The position numbers and the translations under genes are program-made. DNA of 64,000 bases from CATOSP01 sp965237775. Lineage in GTDB: Bacteria > Chloroflexota > Dehalococcoidia > Lucifugimonadales > UBA3495. The stretch is taken from assembly GCA_965237775.1 (NCBI GenBank), contig OZ250155.1:1302001-1366000 (forward strand). The letters are read 5' to 3'. This document shows, one piece after another, positions 25,893 to 34,263 of the stretch (position 1 is its first letter; every line of letters starts with the position of its first letter). Under the pieces are notes generated by a model. That model saw only the letters and a program-made list of their open reading frames with translations. It had not been told where the DNA came from and searched no databases.

Positions 25893-28394
25893 TCACAGGG
25901 CGCGTACCGCTTCCTCGATGCGTTGAGTCGCCTCGGCGTAGCTGGTGTCTGGCGTGAATCGCAGCGGCTTACCGATCCGCACCGAAATCGACTCCCGGTT
26001 TCCGGTCAGGCCGCGCTTGCTTCGCCCGTGGTTGACGAGACACAGCGGGACTACGGTCACCCGTCCGTCCACCGCCAGCAACCCGGCGCCGGTCTGGAAT
26101 GGGAGCATGGGCTGGCCTACCTGCTGGTCTCCCTCGGGAAATATCCCCACATTCCAACCCCTGTCCAGCACGCTGCCCAGGTGTTCCAGGCTGGGCCGGA
26201 TCCCGCCCTCCCGGTAAAGCGGGAAAGCGTTGCCAACGAGCGACACTACAACACCCAGCCAACGCTTGCGGAAACTGAATTCAGCGGCGGCGGCATAGGT
26301 CATGCGGCGGCGTAACGAACGTGGGAGCATCTTCAGGACTAACATGCTGTCCCACTTGATCGCGTTGTGGTTGATGGCGAATATCACAGGTCCGTCCAAC
26401 CCATTGAGTCCTTCCAGCCCAGACATGTCCGCTCGGTACTTGCTCGTCAAAAAGGGGAACAAGACGGCGTGGTGAATGGCTTCGCGCACGTTGGTGCACC
26501 AGGGAGTAAGGGGCCACTGGAAAAATTCCATGTTGTGCCCGCCGGCCCCGGCCCGTTCCTCGACCAATCGCTGCAATTCCGCGAAGGTTGTCGAAGGGCC
26601 GAGCAGAGACTCGTCAATGTAGACCCCTAACTCCTGCTCGATTAGCGACAGCAATTCGACCCGGCCCAGGGAATCAAGACCCAGGTCTCCGCTCAACGAT
26701 CGTTCCGGCACAACCATCGCCTCCGGTAACTGGGCGACCTGGGCCACCAACTGGGCCAACGGGTCGACCTGCTGCGGGCCGGACGCTGGTGTCGGGGATG
26801 GCTCAGCGGAAGGCGACTCGGCGGTCTTGATGTGGTCCAGGACCAGTGCTTTCTTCACTTTCAGCGTATGGGTCCTCGGAAAGTCTTCGTCCGGCCAGAC
26901 TGAGTGGCTGGTGATCCGCTGGTGGTCCGCTAATTTGGAGTTCACATTTTCAATGATCGCCCGGATTCTCTCGGGTCTCTTTGCCCCGTCGGCGTCCAAA
27001 AGCAAAACGGCATGGACCGTCTCCGCGCCCACCGTGTCGCCGGGCATGCCGACGACCACGCCGTCTGTAACCTGGGGGTGGGCGGCGAGTTGTTGCTCGA
27101 TGTCTTCCGGATAGACATTCTGACCGTTGGCCAGGACGATCAGGTCCTTCTTCCTTCCTCGCAGGTATAGCCTGCCAGCCTCGTCAAGGTGTCCCAAATC
27201 TCCCGTTTTGTACCACTCGCCTTCGAACGAGTCGTCGGTCGCCTGCTGGTTCCTCCAGTAGCCCGGAGTAATGTTTGGACCCGCGGCAAGGACCTCGCCG
27301 TCTTCAGCGATCCTCACCCTCTGTCCTGGCAAGTTCTTGCCCACCGAGCCCAAAACCCTCTCTGAGACCGCATTAAAGGTGACGACCGGCGATGCTTCCG
27401 TCGCTCCGTACCCTTCCACGATGGGGATACCCAGGTTTTCCCACTTTCGGGCCAGGATTGGGTCAAGGAACGAGCCGCCGGTGAACACGCATCGGAGCCC
27501 GCCGCCGAAGCGCCGGTGGACGGTGCCGAACAACCTGCGCCTGGCTGCCATTGGCAACTTGGGGGCGATATTGTGTAGCTTCTCCCAGACCGCCGATTTG
27601 CCCTGACGCTCCACCTCACGCTCGATCCCGTTCATAAGAAGCTGCAACCCCTGGGGAACCAGCAGCAACAGGCTGATCTTGTTCTCTTGAAAAGCCTTGA
27701 ATAGAAAGTTCGGCTGGCGGCTCACCGGGTAAACGAGACGCGCGCCTGACAGTAGCGGTACCAACATGCCCCCGCATTGCTCCAGCATGTGGCTAAGGGG
27801 GAGCAGGGAAAGGATGCGGTCCGTCTCACGGCCTACGAATATGGTCGATACGGCCCTGGCGTTGCTCACGACGTTACGGTGAGTCAACATCACCCCTTTG
27901 GGGTCGCCCGTGGTGCCCGATGTAAACATGATCTCTGCCAGATCATCCGGTCCCACGTCGACCGCGGCGGGTTCCCTCGGACACCCGGCAACGCGTTGGT
28001 CCAGGTCCTCCAGGTGGGCCATCGGGACTTCGCCGATCGGTGTTGTGTCGCTCCTGCGGGATGCCAACGCAAGACTGGGCTCGGTTAAGCGGGACACTCG
28101 GGAAACGAAGTCGGGGGCGCTCCTTACATCCAACGGTACGGCGACAGCCCCGGCCCGGACGACGCCAAAGAACGCCATCACCCATTGGGGCATGTTAGGC
28201 CCCCAGAGCAGAACTCGGTCTCCCTTCCCAACGCCTTGCTGCTGGAGCCAATTGGCCACCTGGCCCGAGGCGTCCCAGAGCTGTTGGTAATTCCAGGCCA
28301 GGTACTTATAGGTTGGCTTTACAAGCAGGGCGGGGTTGGAGCCGAATTTCCGTCTTGATTCATCCAGCAAATCAACGAGAGTATCCAACTGCAT
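25893..28394 (-). CDS. Triple fusion: acyl-CoA/ACP synthetase, acyl carrier protein, PlsC-type acyltransferase
   Basis: 833 residues in three parts. Residues 1-~525 are an AMP-forming ligase with EIMFTSGTTGDPKGVMLTHR, GYGATEASPVV, YKTGDLG, RGRKKDLIVLANGQNVYP and the C-terminal Lys region TLKVKKAL. Residues ~540-620 are an acyl carrier protein with the phosphopantetheine site LGLDSLGRVEL. Residues ~640-833 are a 1-acylglycerol-3-phosphate acyltransferase-like domain with INHNAIKWD (the NHx4D motif) and IFPEGDQQVG. The design suggests activation of a fatty acid, loading on the built-in carrier and transfer to a glycerolipid. The RBS is weak. All three active sites look intact. Confidence 0.9.
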   Translation of the reverse strand: MQLDTLVDLLDESRRKFGSNPALLVKPTYKYLAWNYQQLWDASGQVANWLQQQGVGKGDRVLLWGPNMPQWVMAFFGVVRAGAVAVPLDVRSAPDFVSRVSRLTEPSLALASRRSDTTPIGEVPMAHLEDLDQRVAGCPREPAAVDVGPDDLAEIMFTSGTTGDPKGVMLTHRNVVSNARAVSTIFVGRETDRILSLLPLSHMLEQCGGMLVPLLSGARLVYPVSRQPNFLFKAFQENKISLLLLVPQGLQLLMNGIEREVERQGKSAVWEKLHNIAPKLPMAARRRLFGTVHRRFGGGLRCVFTGGSFLDPILARKWENLGIPIVEGYGATEASPVVTFNAVSERVLGSVGKNLPGQRVRIAEDGEVLAAGPNITPGYWRNQQATDDSFEGEWYKTGDLGHLDEAGRLYLRGRKKDLIVLANGQNVYPEDIEQQLAAHPQVTDGVVVGMPGDTVGAETVHAVLLLDADGAKRPERIRAIIENVNSKLADHQRITSHSVWPDEDFPRTHTLKVKKALVLDHIKTAESPSAEPSPTPASGPQQVDPLAQLVAQVAQLPEAMVVPERSLSGDLGLDSLGRVELLSLIEQELGVYIDESLLGPSTTFAELQRLVEERAGAGGHNMEFFQWPLTPWCTNVREAIHHAVLFPFLTSKYRADMSGLEGLNGLDGPVIFAINHNAIKWDSMLVLKMLPRSLRRRMTYAAAAEFSFRKRWLGVVVSLVGNAFPLYREGGIRPSLEHLGSVLDRGWNVGIFPEGDQQVGQPMLPFQTGAGLLAVDGRVTVVPLCLVNHGRSKRGLTGNRESISVRIGKPLRFTPDTSYAEATQRIEEAVRAL

Positions 28395-28495
28395 GCCTCG
28401 TGGTAATTTCTGCGAATCGTAGCAAATCGGCCCGTCGAGTTACAATGCTCCAGGGGGCGTATACCTGGGAATATGAGAGCGAGTCCAGGAACGCG

Positions 28496-28636
28496 TTAGT
28501 ACCGGCGCAGCAGGTGCCGCTTGCGCGCTTCGGCGCGGGCTTCGGCGATCGAGCGTTTTATCCGGTCCCGTTCGGTCATTGGCGGGTCCGTCATCAACTC
28601 GTGAAAAGCGATGGCTTGCCTGATAACCAGGGCCAA
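28496..28636 (-). CDS. Possible small basic protein (about 46 residues)
   Basis: In the 337-bp gap 28395-28731 an open frame without stops runs for about 85 codons on the minus strand and ends at TAA 28496-28498. It has no early ATG; the best start is TTG at 28636 behind AGAAGG, giving 46 residues ending MTERDRIKRSIAEARAEARK and then a short basic tail. An ATG at 28594 would give 32 residues. The charged helical composition looks protein-like, but the start is doubtful and I recognise no family. The remainder of the gap shows nothing else. Confidence 0.25.
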   Translation of the reverse strand: MALVIRQAIAFHELMTDPPMTERDRIKRSIAEARAEARKRHLLRRY

Positions 28637-28731
28637 GAGCGCCCTTCTGAACGAAGTTAGACGGGCCGCGGTGATATACCTAATCGGCGCTAGAGAGATG
28701 CTCTCAGTATAAACGTCGATGGCGTTACCTT

Positions 28732-29799
28732 TCAGTTCAGCCGATCTTTAGCAGGCTTCCGGTCCTTCTTGACCAATCTATCCGGGGAGTCGGTGAGAAG
28801 TACCCACATAGGCCGGTGGCCCACGTCAATCACGTCCAGGGGAGCGAGAGTCCCTGAGTCTTGGTCCACTCGGTAGGAGGCCAGGCGGCCCGAGTCCAAC
28901 CCGGCGGCGTACAGGAATGTCCCGCGCGGGTCGAGACTGAAGGCCCTCGGGACCGGTTCCGTAGGGACCGTCCCGGTGCAAGTCAACTCTCCGGTGTCCC
29001 CGTCTACCGTGAAGCTGGCTACGCTGTTGTGGCCCCGGTTGGGGGCGTATAAGAAACGACCGGAGGGACTGATCTGGATTTGGGAGCAGGTATTTTCGCC
29101 TTCGAAACCCTCGGGTAGGGTGGATACGGTGTCAACCAGGCTGAGCGTCCCCGCGTCCGGGTCCATCCGGTAGGCGCTTACGCTGCATCCCTGCTCGTCC
29201 GACACGTAGACCATGTCCATGTTTGGGTTGAAGCAGAAATGCCGTGGTCCCAGATAGTTGTCGTTCCCGACCCTCAGAGGGTCGTTGGGAGTCAGGTGTC
29301 CTGTGTTCTCGTCGAACCTGAATTGGAAGATTTCGTTGGGGCCCCGGTTGGCGATGTGGGGCACGTAGGCGAAGCGGTTAGTTGGGTCGGTCTGGATCGA
29401 GTGCGCGCCGCCTGCGGTCTCCAACCATTCCACGGGAGGCACGACGGCGGCGCCGTTTTCGTCGATGCGGTGGACCGCAGCTCGGCTCTGGTAGTAGTAG
29501 GCCGACAGGACGAACCCCCCTTTACGGTCGGTGGCCAGGGCCACCGGTTCTCCTTCCAGGGGAGCGGCCCCGATCTGGGATATGGCCCCGCTAGCTGGGT
29601 CTATGTCGAAGCTGGCGATGTCACGCACCGCCCGGCGGCCAATGTACAAGTGCTTGCGTTCGGGGTCCACGCATAGGGCCGCGGGACCTCCGGAGACCGC
29701 TACGTCATGTTTTAGGCTAAGGGCCCCGTTGGACGGGTCTTGGGTAAAGACCAGAATCTTGTCATCGTCCTGTAGCGACAAGTACATGAAGGTGGTCAT
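28732..29799 (-). CDS. Lactonase-family seven-bladed beta-propeller (YVTN/PF10282-like)
   Basis: 355 residues of the 6-phosphogluconolactonase-like propeller family. Blades recur as FTQDPSNGALSLKHDVAVSG, DIDPASGAISQIG, FRFDENTGHLTPND, YRMDPDAGTLSLVDT, FTVDGDTGELTCTG and YRVDQDSGTLAPLD, each followed by strands like RFLYAPNRGHNSVASF. The H and R positions of the lactonase pocket are plausibly present, but a true 6-phosphogluconolactonase role is not proven, as most of this family are of unknown function. AAGGAG precedes the ATG. It ends a minus-strand run after two CoA transferases. Confidence 0.85.
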   Translation of the reverse strand: MTTFMYLSLQDDDKILVFTQDPSNGALSLKHDVAVSGGPAALCVDPERKHLYIGRRAVRDIASFDIDPASGAISQIGAAPLEGEPVALATDRKGGFVLSAYYYQSRAAVHRIDENGAAVVPPVEWLETAGGAHSIQTDPTNRFAYVPHIANRGPNEIFQFRFDENTGHLTPNDPLRVGNDNYLGPRHFCFNPNMDMVYVSDEQGCSVSAYRMDPDAGTLSLVDTVSTLPEGFEGENTCSQIQISPSGRFLYAPNRGHNSVASFTVDGDTGELTCTGTVPTEPVPRAFSLDPRGTFLYAAGLDSGRLASYRVDQDSGTLAPLDVIDVGHRPMWVLLTDSPDRLVKKDRKPAKDRLN

Positions 29800-29835
29800 A
29801 GGTTGGCTCCTTCGGTGGCGGGATGACGGGCCGTG

Positions 29836-31044
29836 CTAGACGATTCCCTCATCCTGCAAGTTTTCCAGTTCCACTATGCTCAGACCCAATTCCTCGCAGA
29901 AGACCTGCTCGTTGTGTTCTCCCAGGTGTGGAGCCGGGACACTGCCCTCCATTGGATTCACTCCGTCCATCAGGAACCCCGGACCGGCGTACATCATCGG
30001 ACCGGTGTCGGAGTGGTTGATCTCCACCAGCGCGCCCCGTTCGGCCAGGTGGGGAGACTCAACCACCTGTTGGGGGTTCTGGACCAGGCCGACCACCAAC
30101 CCGCGCGCCATCGTCGCTTCCATCAATTCCAGGTTGTTCCAATCGGCGAGTTTCGGGGCCACCAGGTCGTATAGTTCCTGCCAATTCTCCATCCGCCCGC
30201 GTCTCCCGGCGAACTTGGAGTCCAGCAATCCCGGCTCTTCCAGGAACTCGGCCCATGCTTCCATAGGCCGTCCACCGGTTCCTGCAGTGGTGAGGGTGAC
30301 TTCGCCGTCCCTGGTGAACAGGTGCATCCCGTCCATGACGTTGCCGTCGCTCCCGCCCCGAATCGGGCCGCGCCCCGTGAAGCTGTAGGGGTGGATGAGG
30401 CCCGAGGGTGTGCTGACCGTGGACTCCATGGTGGACACGTCGATATGCTGACCCTCGCCGGTCTGCTTCCGGTGCATCAGGGCTGCCAGCGTTGCGATGG
30501 AGCCGTTTCTCGCCGCCGTGATTTCCATCTGCTCTAGCACTGTGCCCATTGGCGGACGGTCCGCCGAGCCGGTGACGGAGTGCAAGAAACCCCCCACCGC
30601 TTGCGCGACCAGGTCGTTGGCCTTGAAGTCCTTGTAGGGCCCGGTCTGGCCGAAGTAGGTCATCGACGTGAGGATCAGCCTGGGATTGGCCTCAGTCAAC
30701 ACGGAATATCCCAGCCCGATGTCTTCCAGGTAACCGGGTGGGGAACTCTCGATCATGACATCAGTGGTGGGGACAAGGCGCAGGAACAGCCGCCTGCCCT
30801 CGGGCCTGCTTACGTCCACTGTCACGCCGCGCTTGTTGGTGTTGAACGCCAAAAACAGGGAGCTGCCGTTGGGGCCCGGCTCCTCTCCTACGAAAGGCGG
30901 CTCCTTTCGCGCCGGGTCACCGCCGCCGGGAGGCTCCACCTTGATGGTGTCCGCGCCCTGGTCGGCCAGCAGTTTAGCGCAGTACGCGCCGGAGAGGGAG
31001 CCGGAAAGCTCCACCACTTTTACGTCGTCGAGAATACCCTGCAT
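29836..31044 (-). CDS. CaiB/BaiF family III CoA transferase
   Basis: 402 residues. It starts VKVVELSGSLSGAYCAKLLADQGADTIKVE, the common N-terminal CoA-binding part of family III, with NTNKRGVTVDVSRPEGRRLF, IESSPPGYLEDIGLGY and SMTYFGQTGPYKDFKANDLV. The usual catalytic Asp position falls in the GEGQHIDVSTMES region. Members move CoA between carboxylic acids (for example carnitine, formate/oxalate or succinate). AAGGAC precedes the ATG. A second CoA transferase is encoded 30 bp upstream on the same strand; the pair may form a heteromer or act in sequence. Confidence 0.93.
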   Translation of the reverse strand: MQGILDDVKVVELSGSLSGAYCAKLLADQGADTIKVEPPGGGDPARKEPPFVGEEPGPNGSSLFLAFNTNKRGVTVDVSRPEGRRLFLRLVPTTDVMIESSPPGYLEDIGLGYSVLTEANPRLILTSMTYFGQTGPYKDFKANDLVAQAVGGFLHSVTGSADRPPMGTVLEQMEITAARNGSIATLAALMHRKQTGEGQHIDVSTMESTVSTPSGLIHPYSFTGRGPIRGGSDGNVMDGMHLFTRDGEVTLTTAGTGGRPMEAWAEFLEEPGLLDSKFAGRRGRMENWQELYDLVAPKLADWNNLELMEATMARGLVVGLVQNPQQVVESPHLAERGALVEINHSDTGPMMYAGPGFLMDGVNPMEGSVPAPHLGEHNEQVFCEELGLSIVELENLQDEGIV

Positions 31045-31074
31045 GTCCTTACTCGTCTGCCTATCCGGCCGAGG

Positions 31075-32325
31075 TTAGGGGACCGGCTCGTCTGGCTTGG
31101 GACGGTCGGAAATGATCCCTTCGGTTGCCAGGTCGTTGATCTCTTCCTCGGACAATCCCGCCAGCGTGCGTAGAATCCGCCAGTTGTCTTCGCCCAGGGT
31201 GGGCACGTGCTTGATCTCCAGGGGCATCAGCGGGGCGTGGAATGGCCTCCCCGCATAGGTGCGAACCCCGGCCTGGGGAGCGTGCTCGTTGAAGAAGTCC
31301 TGCAGGTATCCCCGTTCCCGAAGGTGAGGGCTGGAAGCCAATTCCTCGGCGTTGAACACCGCGCCGCTGGGTACGCCGTACTCTTGGAGGAGGAGCATCA
31401 ATTCTTCCGGCCCGTACCCGCGGGTCCACTCGCCTAATTGCTCGTCAAGGTTGTGGCGGTCTTGCCACCGGCCTTCCGGGGTGTCGTACCGGCTGTCAGC
31501 GGACCAATCCGGCGAGCCCATCGCCCGCTTCAACCTGCGCCATTCGGACTCGTTGGATACCGCGATGGCGCACCAACGGCCTTCGCCTTTGCACGGGTAG
31601 ATGTTGTGCGGCGATTTCCAGATGTGGCCACAGCCCAGCCTGGACCGGGTGATGCCCCGCTGGGCCTCCAGCACCGCCGGGCCGATGGCGGACACCCCAG
31701 TCTCCTGCATGGACAGGTCGATGCGCATACCTTTGCCTGTGCGCTCGCGGTTGTAAAGGGCGAGCATGATGGAGTAGGCCACGTTGTCGCCTGCTGAGTG
31801 GTCCATATAGTTGCTGCTGGCGCGTTGCGAGGGACCGCCCTCATACCCGGTCAAGTAGGACAATCCGCACGCGGCGTCAACCGTTCGGGCCCGCGACCCT
31901 GCCCTGCGCCAAGGCCCCGTGTGCCCGTAGGCGGTGCAGCTAAGGGAAATGATGCGGTGGTTGATCTTGGCCAGAGACTCGTGGTCGAACCCGAACCGTG
32001 CCATGGTGCCGGGCCGGAAGTTGTCGGTCACCACGTCGCTGGACTCTACCAGCTTCAGGAAAAGTTCTTTACCCCGGGGGTGGACCACTTCCAGGCACAG
32101 ACTGGACTTGTTCCGCGCGCCAAAGTAGGCCAACGCCCCGCCTTCGTTCCACCACTCTTCGCTTGGCTGGCCGTCTGGGAACGGACCGGAACGGCGGTCT
32201 TGCATGTGTTCAACGCTCTCGACCCTGATGACTTCGGCCCCGAAGTCGGCCAAAAACGATGTACCCCAGGGCAAGGCGTGTACCTGCTCCAGAGTAAGGA
32301 CCCGTACTCCATCCAATACGCCCAT
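31075..32325 (-). CDS. CaiB/BaiF family III CoA transferase
   Basis: 416 residues with family III features: VRVLTLEQVHALPWGTSFLA, FGAEVIRVESVEH, ARNKSSLCLEVVHPRGKELF, TDNFRPGTMARFGFDHE and SCTAYGHTGPWR, with GKGMRIDLSMQETG at the usual catalytic Asp position. The C-terminus includes EEINDLATEGIIS, the short helix that ends most CaiB homologues. It lies 30 bp upstream of its paralogue (29836-31044) with GGAG before the ATG. A similar C-terminal helix appears in the partial gene at the right edge of the window. Substrate unknown. Confidence 0.93.
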   Translation of the reverse strand: MGVLDGVRVLTLEQVHALPWGTSFLADFGAEVIRVESVEHMQDRRSGPFPDGQPSEEWWNEGGALAYFGARNKSSLCLEVVHPRGKELFLKLVESSDVVTDNFRPGTMARFGFDHESLAKINHRIISLSCTAYGHTGPWRRAGSRARTVDAACGLSYLTGYEGGPSQRASSNYMDHSAGDNVAYSIMLALYNRERTGKGMRIDLSMQETGVSAIGPAVLEAQRGITRSRLGCGHIWKSPHNIYPCKGEGRWCAIAVSNESEWRRLKRAMGSPDWSADSRYDTPEGRWQDRHNLDEQLGEWTRGYGPEELMLLLQEYGVPSGAVFNAEELASSPHLRERGYLQDFFNEHAPQAGVRTYAGRPFHAPLMPLEIKHVPTLGEDNWRILRTLAGLSEEEINDLATEGIISDRPKPDEPVP

Positions 32326-32356
32326 AAATTTCTCCGGTGGTCAGTGACCAGTGGCT

Positions 32357-32394
32357 AGTGACCGGTGGCTAGGTCTCAGCGGCCACCGGTCACT
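32357..32394. terminator. Strong intergenic hairpin
   Basis: A perfect 13-bp stem (AGTGACCGGTGGC at 32357-32369 with its complement at 32382-32394) and 12-nt loop lies between the VOC gene and the CoA transferase genes. No T-run follows, so it may be a repeat or a transcript-stabilising element rather than a terminator. The stem is preceded by a 14-bp direct repeat unit, GTGACCAGTGGCTA then GTGACCGGTGGCTA, at 32344-32371. Confidence 0.45.
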
Positions 32395-32399
32395 CACAA

Positions 32400-32906
32400 C
32401 TACCGAGGTTCGTAAGCCCTGACTGCCTCGGCGTACTCTTCCCTGGGGAATTGCTCCCCGTTGGGTACCTTCATGCCGTCGCAGAAAATCTCCAGCCGGT
32501 TGCCATCTGGGTCCAGGAAGTAAAACGACCGACTGCCGCTGCCGCCAGCGTTGCCGCCGCCCTCGATTCCGTGAACCAGGGGCCCGCTGACGGGCTCAAC
32601 ACCTTTGGAACGGAGGTGGGCCAAGGCACGGAAAAACTCGTCGCGGTTGTCGACTTCCAGGGCGATCTGCTGGATCAGGCGGACCGGCTGACCGTCAGCG
32701 CTAACGTCCACTCCCGGAGGAGCGGTTGCGATGACGATGTTGTGATGGTCCTCATCGAACCGCAAGAAAGCGGTCTCGCTGCCATTAGGCCGCTTGGTCC
32801 GGTGCGTGATAGTGCAACCGATTGCTTCGGTGTAGAACTTGAAGGACTCTTCGAAGTCGGAAACCAGGAAACCCACGTGACCAATGCGTTTGACGTTGAT
32901 ACCCAT
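32400..32906 (-). CDS. VOC (glyoxalase/bleomycin-resistance) family protein
   Basis: 168 residues of the vicinal-oxygen-chelate fold. It opens VKRIGHVGFLVSDFEESFKFY, the first beta-alpha-beta module with the metal-ligand His, and closes with FYFLDPDGNRLEIFCDGMK, carrying the Glu ligand typical of the second module. EVDNRDEFFRALAHLRSKGVE is the middle helix. Such proteins include extradiol dioxygenases and epimerases. GGGAGG precedes the ATG. It lies downstream of the bicupin gene on the same strand in a region rich in aromatic-degradation-like genes, so a role on a ring-cleavage intermediate is a reasonable guess. Confidence 0.88.
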   Translation of the reverse strand: MGINVKRIGHVGFLVSDFEESFKFYTEAIGCTITHRTKRPNGSETAFLRFDEDHHNIVIATAPPGVDVSADGQPVRLIQQIALEVDNRDEFFRALAHLRSKGVEPVSGPLVHGIEGGGNAGGSGSRSFYFLDPDGNRLEIFCDGMKVPNGEQFPREEYAEAVRAYEPR

Positions 32907-32986
32907 CTTCTTACCCTCCCGGTGTCGATTCTAATATTGTGGTTCTGATTGCGAACGGTTGGCAAGCCTCCCTGCAAACCGGAAAG

Positions 32987-34060
32987 TTAACCCTTGAAAC
33001 TCCCGGTTATGGGCTGGTGTCCCGCGTGTTCCGCGTAAGGCTCTTCGCGGTACACGGCTATGGACTTCATAACCGGGGTGTCTTGGATCGAGAACAGGAC
33101 CGACTCGGTGTCCGGAGCGCTGGCGTGCTCGTGCCAGGCCCACGACGGTACGACGAAGAAGTCGCCTTCTGTCCAATCGAACCGCTTTCCGTCGATCACC
33201 GTATGGCCTTCGCCCTGGAACACCTGGTAGACCTTGCTGCTGGTGTGGCGGTGCGCCTTTGTGTTTATGCCTGGGCGGAGAAGCTGCGCCCAGCAAGTCA
33301 TGGAGCGCAACACTGGCCGCCCGGTTGTCGGGTCGCTGAACTCCATCGCTACGTCGTCGAAGGGGTCTGAGCCTAGCTCCGACAATCCCTTGAGAGCGTC
33401 GTAAGTCTTGTCCCATTTGTAATGCCAGAGCGGGGAATAGGGGAGTTCTTGCTCACCCCAAACCGGCCTGAGCGCCCCGGAAGCGTACTTGCGTATGGAG
33501 TCGCCTACTCCGGTGATTGGTTGGGTATCTTCGGGAAACGCCTCGTAGAAGTTGGCGCGGAGGTAACCGACGAGAGGGACGTCAAGACCGTCCAGCCAGA
33601 TCATGGGCTCGGTGCCTTCGTTACTATGGTCGTGCCACGTCCAAGAGGGCGTCAGGATCAAGTCTCCGGGTTCCATGTAGCACTTGTCGCCTTCGACCGT
33701 CGTGTACGCTCCGTTACCGGTGAGGATCCAACGTATCGCCGTGGGGGTGTGCCGGTGGGCGGGGGCGGTCTCGCCTGGGAGCAGAAGTTGAAGGGCCGCG
33801 ACCATGGTATGGGTGGTGCCCCGGTCGAGGCCAGGAGTCGCTAACCGCATGGTGCGCCGTTCCACATCGCGGTCCGGAGTCACGATCTCGCCGCTCTTGA
33901 GGACCAGCGGCTGGACCTCCGACCATCGCCAGAGGAAGGGCTCTATCTCGGGTGGACCTTGCCTGTCCCGGCCCACCCAACCAGGGGAAAGGCGGATGCC
34001 TTCGGAGGTGTCATAATATTGCCGGAGTTCTTCGGGACTTAGTTTGTCCTGCACTGCCAT
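32987..34060 (-). CDS. Gentisate 1,2-dioxygenase-like bicupin
   Basis: 357 residues with two cupin domains. Cupin 1 has PAHRHTPTAIRWILTGNG and a later SWTWHDHSNEG; cupin 2 has KAHRHTSSKVYQVFQGEG and SWAWHEHAS. Both keep the H-x-H and later His that can bind Fe(II), as in gentisate and 1-hydroxy-2-naphthoate dioxygenases, which cleave hydroxylated rings. The length fits the family (about 340-370). AAGGAG precedes the ATG. Neighbours are a VOC protein, an HsaA-like flavin monooxygenase and CoA transferases, so ring cleavage in an aromatic pathway is a plausible role. The exact substrate is inference. Confidence 0.88.
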   Translation of the reverse strand: MAVQDKLSPEELRQYYDTSEGIRLSPGWVGRDRQGPPEIEPFLWRWSEVQPLVLKSGEIVTPDRDVERRTMRLATPGLDRGTTHTMVAALQLLLPGETAPAHRHTPTAIRWILTGNGAYTTVEGDKCYMEPGDLILTPSWTWHDHSNEGTEPMIWLDGLDVPLVGYLRANFYEAFPEDTQPITGVGDSIRKYASGALRPVWGEQELPYSPLWHYKWDKTYDALKGLSELGSDPFDDVAMEFSDPTTGRPVLRSMTCWAQLLRPGINTKAHRHTSSKVYQVFQGEGHTVIDGKRFDWTEGDFFVVPSWAWHEHASAPDTESVLFSIQDTPVMKSIAVYREEPYAEHAGHQPITGSFKG

Positions 34061-34263
34061 TGCCTTCGCTCCTTCGGTCTAAACGTAGGCTGATCTGGAT
34101 TTGCGAGTCGGAATTTGCGAGTATTGTATCAGAACCGCGCGGGTGCGCCAGCGATCAGTTGATCGTGCCGGAATGAGGGAACCCCTAGGCTTGGACCCAG
34201 CCCTTTCCGCAGCCGGCCCATGACTCCCCTGCCGCCTTCTCGCGGGGCGGCAGGATATTTCTC

